A stretch of DNA of 7,688 nt from Gammaproteobacteria bacterium (GCA_021767985.1 JAASSH010000086.1:1-7688); one strand, 5' to 3'. Shown: positions 1 to 6,907, counted from the stretch's first letter. A program made the numbers and translations. The notes: generated by a model not told the origin, from the sequence alone.

Positions 1-3000
1 CCATTCAATCCGAGCGCCGATCCGTTGGGATTGATCGGGTAAGTCTCGCTCGCCGCGCCGCCGGCATCCACATAACGCAGGCAGGCCAGATTTTGTCGCA
101 GCAACTCGGGCGCATCATGATCTCGCGTTTCGATACGTCCTTCGCCGTGGGCAACCACGATCGGCATCATCGAACCCTGCATTGCATCGAGAAATATCGA
201 ATTCGTTGCCAGCACTTCGACCATGGTGAAGCGGGCTTCGAACTGTTCCGAGCGGTTACGCACGAAGCGCGGCCAGTGTTCGGCGCCGGGAATCATGCGA
301 TACAGGTTGGACATCATCTGGCAACCGTTACAGATACCCAGGCCAAAGCTGTCGGCTCGCTCGAAAAACGCGGAAAACTCGTCAAATGCTCGCGGATTAT
401 AGAGGATCGACTTGGACCAGCCTTCTCCGGCCCCAAGCACGTCGCCGTAGGAAAAGCCCCCGCAGGCGGCAATACCACGAAACTCGGACAGGCTCACCCT
501 CCCCTCGATGATATCGCTCATGTGCACATCCACCGCGCTGAAGCCGGCACGATCGAAGGCAGCCGCCATTTCAACCTGGCCGTTGACGCCCTCCTCGCGC
601 AGGACCGCGATGCGTGGTTTGTTGCCGCCAACGTATGCGGCGCTGATATCCTCGGTGGGATCGAAGCCAAGCTTCGAAAACAGGCTGGGCGGCTGATCGG
701 GCTGTATCAGGTCGAATTCCTGCTGCGCGCACTCCGGATTGTCGCGCAGCGCCTGCATTTTCAGCGTGGTTTCCGACCAGGCACGTTGCAGATCGACGAT
801 ACTCTCGTCGATCACGGTGGCTTCTCCACAACTGATCCTGAGGCTGGCCTGCGCCTGCGGCATCCCGATACGATGACAGATACCGGTGAGTCCGGCCTGC
901 TGCAAAATCGCTTCGACCCGCGGCAGGTCTGGTTCCGCTACCTGCACCACGACCCCCAGCTCTTCGGCGAATAAAACCGCGAGCGGATCATCGCCCAGGC
1001 TGGTGACATCGCACTGCAAACCGCTGCGGCCGGCAAAAGCCATTTCGCACAGCGTGACGACCAGGCCGCCATCGGAACGATCGTGATAGGCAAGCAACAA
1101 ATCCTGCTCGAGCATGGCCTGCAGCGCGCCGAAGCCGGCTCTGAACAGGGCGGCGTCATCCAGGTCCGGGCCGCGGGCGCCGGTCTGGCGGTAAACCTGG
1201 GTCAGCGCCGAGGCACCCAGCCGGTTCTGACCGGCGCCCAGGTCAAGTAACAACAGCATCGAGTTACCGTCACAGGGTTTGATATCCGGGGTCACGGTCT
1301 TGCGCACGTCCGCCACCGGCGCAAACGCCGAGATAATCAGCGACAGCGGTGCGGTCACGCTTCGATCCGCGGCGCCATCCTGCCAGCGACTTTGCATCGA
1401 CAGGGAATCCTTGCCCACCGGAATCGTAATACCGAGCTCGGGACACAGCTCCATGCCGACGGCTCTTACCGTATCGAACAGGCGCGCATCCTCGCCGGCG
1501 TGACCCGCGGCCGCCATCCAGTTGGCCGACAGCACGGTTCGCGACAGATCGCCGACCCAGGCCGAACCCATGTTGGTCAGGGCTTCGCCGATAGCGATGC
1601 GCCCGGCCGCCGGCGCATCGAGCAATGCCAGTGGCGTACGTTCGCCCATGCTCATGACCTCGCCGCTATACCCGGAATAATCGGTCAGCGTGACCGAGGC
1701 GTCGGCTACCGGCACCTGCCACGGGCCCACCATCTGATCGCGCGACACCAGCCCGCTCACCGAACGATCGCCGATGCTGATCAGGAAAGTCTTGTCGGCA
1801 ACCGTCGGTAGTCGCAGCACCCGGTAAAGCGCCGAGCTCGGATCGACGTCACTGCGGTCAAACTCGGCCTGCGGCGTTTCCTGGTGCACTACCTCCCGGT
1901 GCATCTTCGGCGGCTTACCGAGCAGCACGTCGAGCGGGAGATCTACCGGCCTGTTGTCGAAATGCGGATCGCTTACCCGTAATCTTCTTTGTTCGGTGGC
2001 CTTGCCGAGCACCGCGTAAATGCAGCGCTCGCGCTCGCATAGCGTAATAAAATCGTCGAGCCGCTGGTCGTCGATTGCGAGCACGTAGCGCTCCTGGCTC
2101 TCGTTACACCATATTTCCATCGGCGACATGCCGGGTTCGTCGTTCGGCACCCGTCTCAGGTCCAGCTCGGCGCCACGCTCGGCATCGTTGACCAGCTCGG
2201 GCAAGGCATTCGACAGTCCCCCGGCACCGACATCATGGATCGACAGGATCGGGTTCGCCTCTCCCTGAGCGAAACAACGATCGATAACTTCCTGCACGCG
2301 ACGCTGCATCTCCGGGTTACCCCGCTGCACCGAGGCGAAGTCGAGGCTTTCGCTGCTGCTGCCGCTCGCCATCGACGAAGCGGCGCCACCCCCGAGGCCG
2401 ATCAGCATCGCCGGGCCACCGAGCACGATAATGTTGGCGCCGGGCGGGATTTCCTTTTTATGGATATGCTCGCGGCGAATCAGGCCGACGCCACCGGCAA
2501 CCATGATTGGCTTGTGGTAGCCGCGCAGCTCGGCGCCGGTGGGCGTAGCCACCGATTGCTCGTAGGTACGGAAATAGCCGCAGGTGTTGGGGCGACCGAA
2601 TTCATTATTGAACGAGGCTGCCCCGATCGGGCCCTCGAGCATGATTTCGAGCGCCGAAGCGATCCGCTCGGGCTTGCCGTGATCCTGTTCCCAGGGTTGC
2701 TCGAAGCCAGGTATCTTCAGGTTCGAAACCGAGAAGCCGCAAAGCCCGGCCTTGGGCTTGGAGCCGATTCCGGTGGCGCCCTCGTCCCGGATTTCGCCGC
2801 CCGAACCAGTCGCCGCCCCGGGAAACGGCGAAATCGCGGTCGGATGATTATGGGTTTCGACCTTCATCAGGATATCGAGCCGCGTATCCTGGTACTGGTA
2901 CTCCGCCGATTCCACCGCCGGGGCCAGGCGGCGCGCCGCGAAACCCTCGATGACCGCGGAGTTGTCGTGATAAGCCGACAGGATGCCGTCGCTATGCTGC

Positions 3001-3716
3001 GCGTGGGTATTCTTGATCATCTGGAACAAGGTCATCGGCTGCTCGTCGCCGTCGAGCGTCCAGGTGGCGTTGAAAATCTTGTGACGGCAGTGCTCGGAGT
3101 TCGCCTGGGCGAACATCATCAGTTCGACATCGACCGGGTTGCGGCCCAGCTCGTCGTAAGCGGCGGCCAGGTAATCGATTTCGTCGGGAGAGAGCGCCAG
3201 GCCAAGCTCGGTGTTGGCCTGCTCGAGTGCTGCGCGACCCTGGTTAGTCGTATCGATCTCGCTGTAAGGCCTCGGTAGATGGGTTTCGAACAGCGCAGAG
3301 CAATCCTCGAGCCGGGTAAAAACAGCCTCGATCATGCGGTCATGCAGCAGGTCAAGCGCAACCTCTCCGGTCGCCTCTACGGTAAACTGAATACCGCGCT
3401 CGATGCGACGAATTTGCGTCAGGCCGCAATTGTGTGCGATATCGGTCGCCTTGCTGGCCCAGGGTGAAATGGTGCCGGGACGCGGTAGGACGTAATAACT
3501 CTGGCCTTCGGCGCTGACTGCAGGCATCGCCGGCCCGTAGGTCAGCAGGTTATCGAGCACCTCCAGCTGCTCGTTGCCGAGTTCATGCTCGGTATCGACC
3601 AGGTGAATGTAACGACTGCTGAGCGCGTTGACCGGGGTTCCCGCGGCGGCTAGTTGTTGTTGAAGTTTTCTTAATCTGAATTCGGATAATGCCGGGCTAC
3701 CGGGCAGGCATAGCAT
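1..3716 (-). CDS. purL: Phosphoribosylformylglycinamidine synthase, C-terminus cut by the window edge
   Basis: Fourth step of purine synthesis: ATP- and glutamine-dependent conversion of FGAR to FGAM in the cytoplasm. One uninterrupted minus-strand frame gives 1238 residues of the long single-chain type (about 1295 in E. coli). Visible landmarks are the N-terminal [10 protein letters not shown] and [20 protein letters not shown], the [20 protein letters not shown] segment from residue 289, [17 protein letters not shown] from 493, GKDSLSM at 768-774, and a class I glutamine amidotransferase domain from about 1032 with the nucleophile in GICNGCQ (Cys1132). The MPHPER segment with the catalytic His and Glu should lie beyond base 1. 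The ATG at 3716 is preceded in frame by a TGA two codons upstream, so the start cannot lie further out. There is no strong Shine-Dalgarno. It follows amrA by 89 bases on the same strand and has a candidate promoter of its own. Identity is very secure. Confidence 0.98.
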   Translation of the reverse strand, partial: MLCLPGSPALSEFRLRKLQQQLAAAGTPVNALSSRYIHLVDTEHELGNEQLEVLDNLLTYGPAMPAVSAEGQSYYVLPRPGTISPWASKATDIAHNCGLTQIRRIERGIQFTVEATGEVALDLLHDRMIEAVFTRLEDCSALFETHLPRPYSEIDTTNQGRAALEQANTELGLALSPDEIDYLAAAYDELGRNPVDVELMMFAQANSEHCRHKIFNATWTLDGDEQPMTLFQMIKNTHAQHSDGILSAYHDNSAVIEGFAARRLAPAVESAEYQYQDTRLDILMKVETHNHPTAISPFPGAATGSGGEIRDEGATGIGSKPKAGLCGFSVSNLKIPGFEQPWEQDHGKPERIASALEIMLEGPIGAASFNNEFGRPNTCGYFRTYEQSVATPTGAELRGYHKPIMVAGGVGLIRREHIHKKEIPPGANIIVLGGPAMLIGLGGGAASSMASGSSSESLDFASVQRGNPEMQRRVQEVIDRCFAQGEANPILSIHDVGAGGLSNALPELVNDAERGAELDLRRVPNDEPGMSPMEIWCNESQERYVLAIDDQRLDDFITLCERERCIYAVLGKATEQRRLRVSDPHFDNRPVDLPLDVLLGKPPKMHREVVHQETPQAEFDRSDVDPSSALYRVLRLPTVADKTFLISIGDRSVSGLVSRDQMVGPWQVPVADASVTLTDYSGYSGEVMSMGERTPLALLDAPAAGRIAIGEALTNMGSAWVGDLSRTVLSANWMAAAGHAGEDARLFDTVRAVGMELCPELGITIPVGKDSLSMQSRWQDGAADRSVTAPLSLIISAFAPVADVRKTVTPDIKPCDGNSMLLLLDLGAGQNRLGASALTQVYRQTGARGPDLDDAALFRAGFGALQAMLEQDLLLAYHDRSDGGLVVTLCEMAFAGRSGLQCDVTSLGDDPLAVLFAEELGVVVQVAEPDLPRVEAILQQAGLTGICHRIGMPQAQASLRISCGEATVIDESIVDLQRAWSETTLKMQALRDNPECAQQEFDLIQPDQPPSLFSKLGFDPTEDISAAYVGGNKPRIAVLREEGVNGQVEMAAAFDRAGFSAVDVHMSDIIEGRVSLSEFRGIAACGGFSYGDVLGAGEGWSKSILYNPRAFDEFSAFFERADSFGLGICNGCQMMSNLYRMIPGAEHWPRFVRNRSEQFEARFTMVEVLATNSIFLDAMQGSMMPIVVAHGEGRIETRDHDAPELLRQNLACLRYVDAGGAASETYPINPNGSALGLN

Positions 3717-3756
3717 ATTGTTTCAGGTCACGTAGCGGGGATGGAAAGGTGGTCGA

Positions 3757-3785
3757 ATGATAACGGAAAAGCCACGGCGCTCCAA
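3757..3785 (-). promoter_or_regulatory. Candidate sigma70 promoter for purL
   Basis: On the minus strand TTGGAG (3785-3780) is followed after 17 bases by TATCAT (3762-3757). The -10 matches consensus at 5 of 6 positions, the -35 at only 3 of 6. Transcription would begin near 3750, leaving a leader of about 34 bases before the purL ATG. I see no clear PurR-type operator. Read-through from amrBA is also possible because the gap is short and no good terminator separates the genes. Confidence 0.35.
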
Positions 3786-3805
3786 CTCAAACCGGCGCCC
3801 GATGA

Positions 3806-4387
3806 TCAACTTTCTGCGAACGACAGCGTGTGATAACGATGGAACCGCAGCGTGCCGGACCAGTAGCCGGCATCGAGCCCCGCCTTGAGGCATAGCTGTT
3901 CGAGAAATTCGGTTGGCGAGGCCATTTTTTCCCAGACCTGGGGCAAAAATGTCGAACGATATCCGCGGTCCTCCAGCAGCAAGCCGTCGACCCCGGGTTG
4001 TAATGCATCCAGCAGCGCCTGTCTGGTTTCCGCCTCGATCGGCTCCATCTCCGATAACACAGAAATCTCGATATGTATTTCGTCGAGCTCATCCGCGCGC
4101 AGCGATGGGAAACGGTAGTCACGAAACGCGGCACCGAAAGCCGAATTCGCCACCGCCTGCGCCAACGGTTCCTGCGCCTTCAGCGAACCGATGCAGCCAC
4201 GCAGTTGGCCCGCCCGGGTCAGCGTAACGAATACCGCGGCAACGGTTTGCAGGTTGGCATCGATCCGGGAAAGATCGACCTGCAGCGCCCTGCCCGAGGT
4301 CAATCCGTTACCGATCGACTGGCGTGCTATCTCGAGCAGGCGAGCCTGCTCGCCGTCACTTAGTTCAATGCAGAGCGAAGGCGGCAT
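3806..4387 (-). CDS. amrA: AmmeMemoRadiSam system protein A (AMMECR1 family)
   Basis: A 193-residue cytoplasmic protein of the AMMECR1 family, at the family's usual length. The hallmark LRGCIGSL is at residues 62-69, preceded by the beta segment VAAVFVTLTRAGQ and followed by the helix that leads into FRDYRFPSL (88-96). HIEISVLSEMEPI (105-117), DGLLLEDRGYRSTFLPQVWE (134-153) and a late AGLDAGYW (169-176) also fit. The conserved Cys66 motif is thought to mark the functional surface, but no reaction is established to my knowledge. The ATG at 4387 is preferred; a TTG two codons upstream (4393) could also serve. Neither has a convincing ribosome site, but the start lies 23 bases inside the end of amrB, so re-initiation by ribosomes finishing amrB is likely. 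The protein ends RYHTLSFAES, normal for the family. Confidence 0.95.
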   Translation of the reverse strand: MPPSLCIELSDGEQARLLEIARQSIGNGLTSGRALQVDLSRIDANLQTVAAVFVTLTRAGQLRGCIGSLKAQEPLAQAVANSAFGAAFRDYRFPSLRADELDEIHIEISVLSEMEPIEAETRQALLDALQPGVDGLLLEDRGYRSTFLPQVWEKMASPTEFLEQLCLKAGLDAGYWSGTLRFHRYHTLSFAES

Positions 4388-5147
4388 ATCCAACTACCCG
4401 GTTGGGTGCTCCAGCGGTATCGCCAGAGTTACAGGCGTGCAGTAACGACACTTCGAGCGCGCGCCCCTGTGCCGAGGCCATCAGCCCATTGATGACGCGC
4501 GCACCACAGGCTTCCTCTCCTCTCAACGTGGTCGACTTGCCGAGTATATGCTCGCAGGTGGCGGCATCGATCTGCTGCGCCTCGCGATAGTTTAGAAAAT
4601 GTGAAAGATCGGAGCTGATCACGACCAGCGTGTGTGCATCCGCCGCAAGTGCATCGATCACTGTCGCAACCTGGTCCGCGTCAGCCCCTCCGACAACCAC
4701 GGGCACCAGCGTAAAATCGTTCAGCACCGTTTGCAGGAACGGCAACTGCACCTCGAGACTATGCTCCTCGCGATGCGCCTCGTCGGAAATTTGCACCCCC
4801 GGCAGTTTTGCGATCAGGTCGAGCGCTGCCCGGTCCAGTGGCACTTCCCCCAGCGGTGTCGCGAACCGATCTACCGACGGAATCGCCATCCCCTTCAGGT
4901 AAACACGGTGCGCCGGGCCCAGCAGCAGAACGCGTTCTACCCGGTCAGGATCGGCCAGCAGGCGGCGATAGGCAAAGGCCGCGGTCGAACCGGAATATAT
5001 GTAACCGGCATGAGGCACGATCAACGCCTTCGGAAAAGTTTTGGGAGGCGTCATATCGGCGCTCAATAATTGCTCGACATGCTGCTTTAAACGGCCCGCG
5101 TCAGCCTCATAAAAGTAACCAGCTACGGCGGCCTGGCGAATGCTCAT
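4365..5147 (-). CDS. amrB: AmmeMemoRadiSam system protein B (MEMO family)
   Basis: A 260-residue full-length MEMO-family protein, related in fold to class III extradiol dioxygenases (LigB). It opens with the family signature RQAAVAGYFYEAD. The residues equivalent to the MEMO1 metal and active-site set are in place: His46 in IVPHAGYIYSG, His80 in LLGPAHRVYL, His183 in ISSDLSHFLNY and Cys214 in EEACGARVI. EEHSLEVQLPFLQ (127-139) and the terminal VVGYAAFAL are also typical. Iron or copper binding is known for human MEMO1; the bacterial substrate is not known to me. The ATG at 5147 has a good GGAG site 7 bases upstream. It is the first gene of an amrB-amrA operon, diverges from amrS, and its promoter carries a perfect TATAAT with an FNR-like operator at the class II position. 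Confidence 0.96.
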   Translation of the reverse strand: MSIRQAAVAGYFYEADAGRLKQHVEQLLSADMTPPKTFPKALIVPHAGYIYSGSTAAFAYRRLLADPDRVERVLLLGPAHRVYLKGMAIPSVDRFATPLGEVPLDRAALDLIAKLPGVQISDEAHREEHSLEVQLPFLQTVLNDFTLVPVVVGGADADQVATVIDALAADAHTLVVISSDLSHFLNYREAQQIDAATCEHILGKSTTLRGEEACGARVINGLMASAQGRALEVSLLHACNSGDTAGAPNRVVGYAAFALH

Positions 5148-5154
5148 AATCTAT

Positions 5155-5158
5155 CTCC
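5155..5158 (-). promoter_or_regulatory. Ribosome binding site of amrB
   Basis: GGAG on the minus strand, 7 bases from the ATG at 5147. It supports that start and contrasts with amrA, which lacks a comparable site. Confidence 0.8.
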
Positions 5159-5178
5159 AACCCACTACAATATTTTTG

Positions 5179-5184
5179 ATTATA
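5179..5184 (-). promoter_or_regulatory. -10 element of the amrBA promoter
   Basis: A perfect TATAAT on the minus strand. The predicted start point is 5172, giving a 24-base leader to the amrB ATG. At 16-18 base spacing the -35 position holds only AT(C)GG-type sequence with little resemblance to TTGACA. A strong -10 with no -35 is the usual form of an activator-dependent promoter, and an FNR-like box covers that position. Confidence 0.65.
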
Positions 5185-5206
5185 GCCCGATCTACTCTGC
5201 CCCGAT

Positions 5207-5220
5207 TTGCTCTGGATCAA
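5207..5220. promoter_or_regulatory. FNR/ANR-like operator for amrBA, class II position
   Basis: Plus-strand TTGCTCTGGATCAA; read toward amrB it is TTGAT-CCAG-AGCAA. Nine of ten specified positions match the FNR/ANR consensus TTGAT-N4-ATCAA. Its centre (5213.5) is exactly 41.5 bases upstream of the start point (5172) predicted independently from the TATAAT box, which is the canonical spacing for class II FNR activation. Other CRP/FNR-family regulators that share this half-site (ANR, DNR) would bind the same sequence. Confidence 0.6.
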
Positions 5221-5320
5221 ACCACGGTGATAGCGATGGCCGGATTACTGGCCCGCTTGCCGCGACATGGTTAATGACATACCGGACGCGAACCGCACCC
5301 GGGGTAAAATCAGAATCGCA

Positions 5321-5337
5321 CGGGAGGCGGACTCCCG
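5321..5337. repeat. Short perfect inverted repeat
   Basis: CGGGAG and CTCCCG separated by the 5-base loop GCGGA. The six-pair GC-rich stem would be stable in RNA on either strand. There is no T-run on either side, so it is not a standard intrinsic terminator. It lies between the two FNR-like boxes and outside both predicted transcripts, so its role is unclear. Confidence 0.4.
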
Positions 5338-5397
5338 GACGAGTAGCAGCCAGTTAACTTCTGCCACAGCTTAAAGCGGCAAAAACCACCGCACTCC

Positions 5398-5411
5398 TTG
5401 ACCGGGATCAA
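5398..5411. promoter_or_regulatory. FNR/ANR-like operator for amrS
   Basis: TTGAC-CGGG-ATCAA, matching nine of ten positions of TTGAT-N4-ATCAA. If it acts as a class II site toward amrS, the start point would be 5446 and the -10 would fall on TAGTCT (5434-5439), which keeps the three most important -10 bases (T at -12, A at -11, T at -7). It lies on the amrS side of the region, as the first box lies on the amrB side, so each arm has its own operator. Confidence 0.5.
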
Positions 5412-5433
5412 CTTGCCTCTCGATCAACGGGCC

Positions 5434-5451
5434 TAGTCTTTAGCGTATTAT
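5434..5451 (+). promoter_or_regulatory. Candidate -10 elements of the amrS promoter
   Basis: Two overlapping options. TAGTCT (5434-5439) is weak but positioned for class II activation from the FNR-like box at 5398-5411. TATTAT (5446-5451) matches consensus at 5 of 6 positions, but would put that box at about -53.5, a less usual position. Neither has a recognisable -35. Either gives an amrS leader of about 100-110 bases. Confidence 0.35.
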
Positions 5452-5537
5452 TCACTTCTGGCAATTGTCGGAGGTTATTGTCGATATCGCTTTTGGTTCC
5501 GACACGTGATGCGATTTGCGCCTGTGGCGGGAAGTGA
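5452..5537 (+). other. Possible structured 5' leader of amrS (nested inverted repeats)
   Basis: Two perfect 7-base inverted repeats are nested. The outer pair is TCACTTC (5452-5458) with GAAGTGA (5531-5537). The inner pair is TGTCGGA (5466-5472) with TCCGACA (5498-5504), extended by one G-U pair. ATCGC (5486-5490) in the inner loop is complementary to GCGAT (5511-5515) outside it, which would allow a small pseudoknot. The outer stem ends just before the purine-rich AGAG (5544-5547) that probably serves as the ribosome site. I do not recognise a known riboswitch. Each repeat alone could be chance; the nesting is what makes it notable. Confidence 0.3.
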
Positions 5538-5555
5538 GTTGGCAGAGATAAAGAT

Positions 5556-6644
5556 ATGCAGGAATCCGTAGTATCTACGCGGTACTGGCACCGACTGGAT
5601 GACGGCCGGTTACAATGTGATCTGTGCCCTCGACACTGTCACCTGCGCGAGGGTCAACGTGGCCTGTGTTATGTGCGCCAGCGTCTCGACGACGAAATCA
5701 AGCTTGTCAGCTATGGCCGCTCCAGTGGTTTCTGCGTCGATCCGATCGAAAAGAAACCGCTGAATCATTACTACCCGGGCAGTTCGGTACTCTCCTTCGG
5801 CACCGCGGGCTGCAACCTGGCCTGCAAATTCTGCCAGAACTGGGATATGACCAAGTCGCGTGAAATGGATACGCTCGCGGACGCGGCGTCACCGGAGAAA
5901 CTCGCCCGTGTCGCTGCCGAATTATCCTGCCAGAGCGTCGCCTTCACCTACAACGACCCGGTTATTTTTCACGAGTACGCGATCGACGTTGCCGCTGCCT
6001 GCCGCGAACGCGAAATCAAGACCGTCGCGGTTACCGCGGGTTATATCGACCCCGAGCCGCGCGAGGAATTCTTTGCCGCAATGGATGCCGCCAACGTCGA
6101 TCTGAAAGCCTTCACCGACCGCTTTTATCACAAGATCTGCGGCGGGCACCTGGCACCGGTGCTGGAGACGCTGGAGTACATACATCATCAAACCGACTGC
6201 TGGCTAGAACTCACGACGCTGCTGATTCCCGGTGAAAACGACTCCGATAGCGAGCTGCAGGAGATGACTCGATGGGTGGTGGAAAAACTCGGTCCCGAGG
6301 TGCCGATGCACTTCACGGCATTCCACCCCGACTGGAAGATGCTCGATATCAGGCCCACACCTGCCAGCACCCTGACCCGGGCTCGCGCCATCGCGCTGGA
6401 TAACGGCGTGCACTACGCCTACACCGGTAACGTACATGACAACAAGGGTTCCAGCACCTGGTGCCATAACTGCGGCGAATTATTGATCGAGCGCGACTGG
6501 TATGTGCTCGGGCGCTGGGGCCTCGATGCCCACGGCTGCTGCGCCAGCTGCGGCGAACGCCTGCCGGGGCATTTTCTCGCAAAACCCGGCAATTTCGGTG
6601 CTCAACGCATCCCGGTAAAGCTCAGCCGCTATCCGGGAGCCTGA
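5556..6644 (+). CDS. amrS: AmmeMemoRadiSam system radical SAM enzyme
   Basis: A 362-residue radical SAM protein that resembles the AmrS family from end to end. The SAM-cluster motif is CNLACKFC (Cys86, Cys90, Cys93) inside SFGTAGCNLACKFCQNWD. An N-terminal cysteine set, CX2CX3CX9C (Cys21, 24, 28, 38), precedes it, and the C-terminus has two CxxC pairs (Cys303/306 and Cys329/332, with an extra Cys328) that look like a zinc ribbon or auxiliary-cluster site. YGRSSGFCVDPIEKKPLNH, VAFTYNDPVIF, VDLKAFTDRFY, TAFHPDWKM and YTGNVHD are conserved family segments. The enzyme should reductively cleave SAM to a 5'-deoxyadenosyl radical; its true substrate is not established to my knowledge. The ATG at 5556 has a modest AGAG site and leads straight into the conserved STRYWHRLDDGRLQCDLCPR. 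It diverges from amrBA, and both arms carry FNR-like boxes. Confidence 0.96.
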   Translation: MQESVVSTRYWHRLDDGRLQCDLCPRHCHLREGQRGLCYVRQRLDDEIKLVSYGRSSGFCVDPIEKKPLNHYYPGSSVLSFGTAGCNLACKFCQNWDMTKSREMDTLADAASPEKLARVAAELSCQSVAFTYNDPVIFHEYAIDVAAACREREIKTVAVTAGYIDPEPREEFFAAMDAANVDLKAFTDRFYHKICGGHLAPVLETLEYIHHQTDCWLELTTLLIPGENDSDSELQEMTRWVVEKLGPEVPMHFTAFHPDWKMLDIRPTPASTLTRARAIALDNGVHYAYTGNVHDNKGSSTWCHNCGELLIERDWYVLGRWGLDAHGCCASCGERLPGHFLAKPGNFGAQRIPVKLSRYPGA

Positions 6645-6652
6645 GCCAGTCG

Positions 6653-6675
6653 CAGCTGGATCATTGATCCGGTTG
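6653..6675. terminator. Stem-loop between convergent amrS and the 66-residue gene
   Basis: CAGCTGGATC pairs with GATCCGGTTG around the loop ATT, giving ten pairs including two G-U. The core GGATCATTGATCC is palindromic. It lies just past the amrS stop and covers the last codons of the opposite gene, where a bidirectional stop would be expected. The absence of a U-tract on either strand makes intrinsic termination uncertain. Confidence 0.35.
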
Positions 6676-6861
6676 GCTGCCAAACTCCTGGTCCAGCGAA
6701 TCGACGACCCCCCTGATAATTTCGATAAAGCGGTCTATTCCGGTCTGGTCCTGGTTGCGGCGCCGGTCGTTGAGCCCGGAAAGCGCAATATTATAGGCCG
6801 CATGATAGTTACCCTGATCGACGAACTGCTGGATTCTTTCAGCCTCGGCTTCGATGTTCAT
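6661..6861 (-). CDS. Small hypothetical protein, 66 residues
   Basis: I do not recognise a named family. The 66-residue product starts MNIEAEAERIQQF and is predicted to be soluble and mostly helical, with an acidic start (residues 1-16), a helix containing NYHAAYNIALSGL (18-30), a polar turn NDRRRNQDQ (31-39), a second helix DRFIEIIRGVVDSL (43-56) and a charged tail. There is no signal peptide, membrane segment or cysteine. The helix-turn-helix outline recalls a single TPR-like hairpin, but that is only an impression. The ATG at 6861 is chosen because GAGG lies 7 bases upstream; an in-frame TTG at 6924 would add 21 residues without comparable support. It converges on amrS with only 16 bases between the stop codons and diverges from the Kef-type gene. 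Confidence 0.75.
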   Translation of the reverse strand: MNIEAEAERIQQFVDQGNYHAAYNIALSGLNDRRRNQDQTGIDRFIEIIRGVVDSLDQEFGSQPDQ

Positions 6862-6868
6862 AAGCGCA

Positions 6869-6872
6869 CCTC
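6869..6872 (-). promoter_or_regulatory. Ribosome binding site that sets the start of the 66-residue gene
   Basis: GAGG on the minus strand, 7 bases from the ATG at 6861, inside GAGGTGCGCTT. This favours the 66-residue product over a longer one from the TTG at 6924. Confidence 0.75.
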
Positions 6873-6907
6873 GAACTCGGTCCCAATACGAAAAGCTGGC
6901 ACGGCAC

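Larger units (their letters stand above)
5148..5555. other. 408-base divergent regulatory region between amrB and amrS
   Basis: No convincing gene lies here. From left to right it holds the amrB ribosome site and TATAAT promoter, an FNR-like box (5207-5220), a stretch with no clear signal (about 5221-5320), a short perfect hairpin (5321-5337), a second FNR-like box (5398-5411), candidate -10 elements for amrS (5434-5451), and a leader with nested inverted repeats (5452-5537). The length is more than two simple divergent promoters need, which fits separate activator sites for each arm. Confidence 0.75.

Noticed and set aside
93..974. Long plus-strand open frame (293 codons)
   Set aside because: It lies entirely antisense to the glutaminase end of purL, whose frame continues intact from 3716 to base 1. 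The translation is rich in His and Arg and resembles no family, as expected of a shadow frame in GC-rich DNA.
2235..3278. Long plus-strand open frame (347 codons)
   Set aside because: It is antisense to the conserved central part of purL ([10 protein letters not shown] and DVGAGG segments). Low-complexity, arginine-rich translation with no recognisable motif and no ribosome site; a shadow.
3770..3802. Possible terminator between amrA and purL (GGCGC/GCGCC, minus strand)
   Set aside because: The stem is only five pairs with a loop of about 14 bases, and the T-rich stretch CTTTTCC is not directly attached to the stem; too weak to call.
4632..5149. Several plus-strand open frames within amrB
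   Set aside because: amrB has all its family motifs in the opposite frame, and these antisense frames show no recognisable protein features.
5266..5373. 35-codon plus-strand reading frame starting ATGGTTAATGAC in the intergenic region
   Set aside because: No ribosome binding site, no hydrophobic or leader-peptide character, and it ends before the predicted amrS start point, so nothing supports translation.
5922..6467. Minus-strand open frames within amrS
   Set aside because: They lie opposite the most conserved part of the radical SAM enzyme and have no coding signs of their own.
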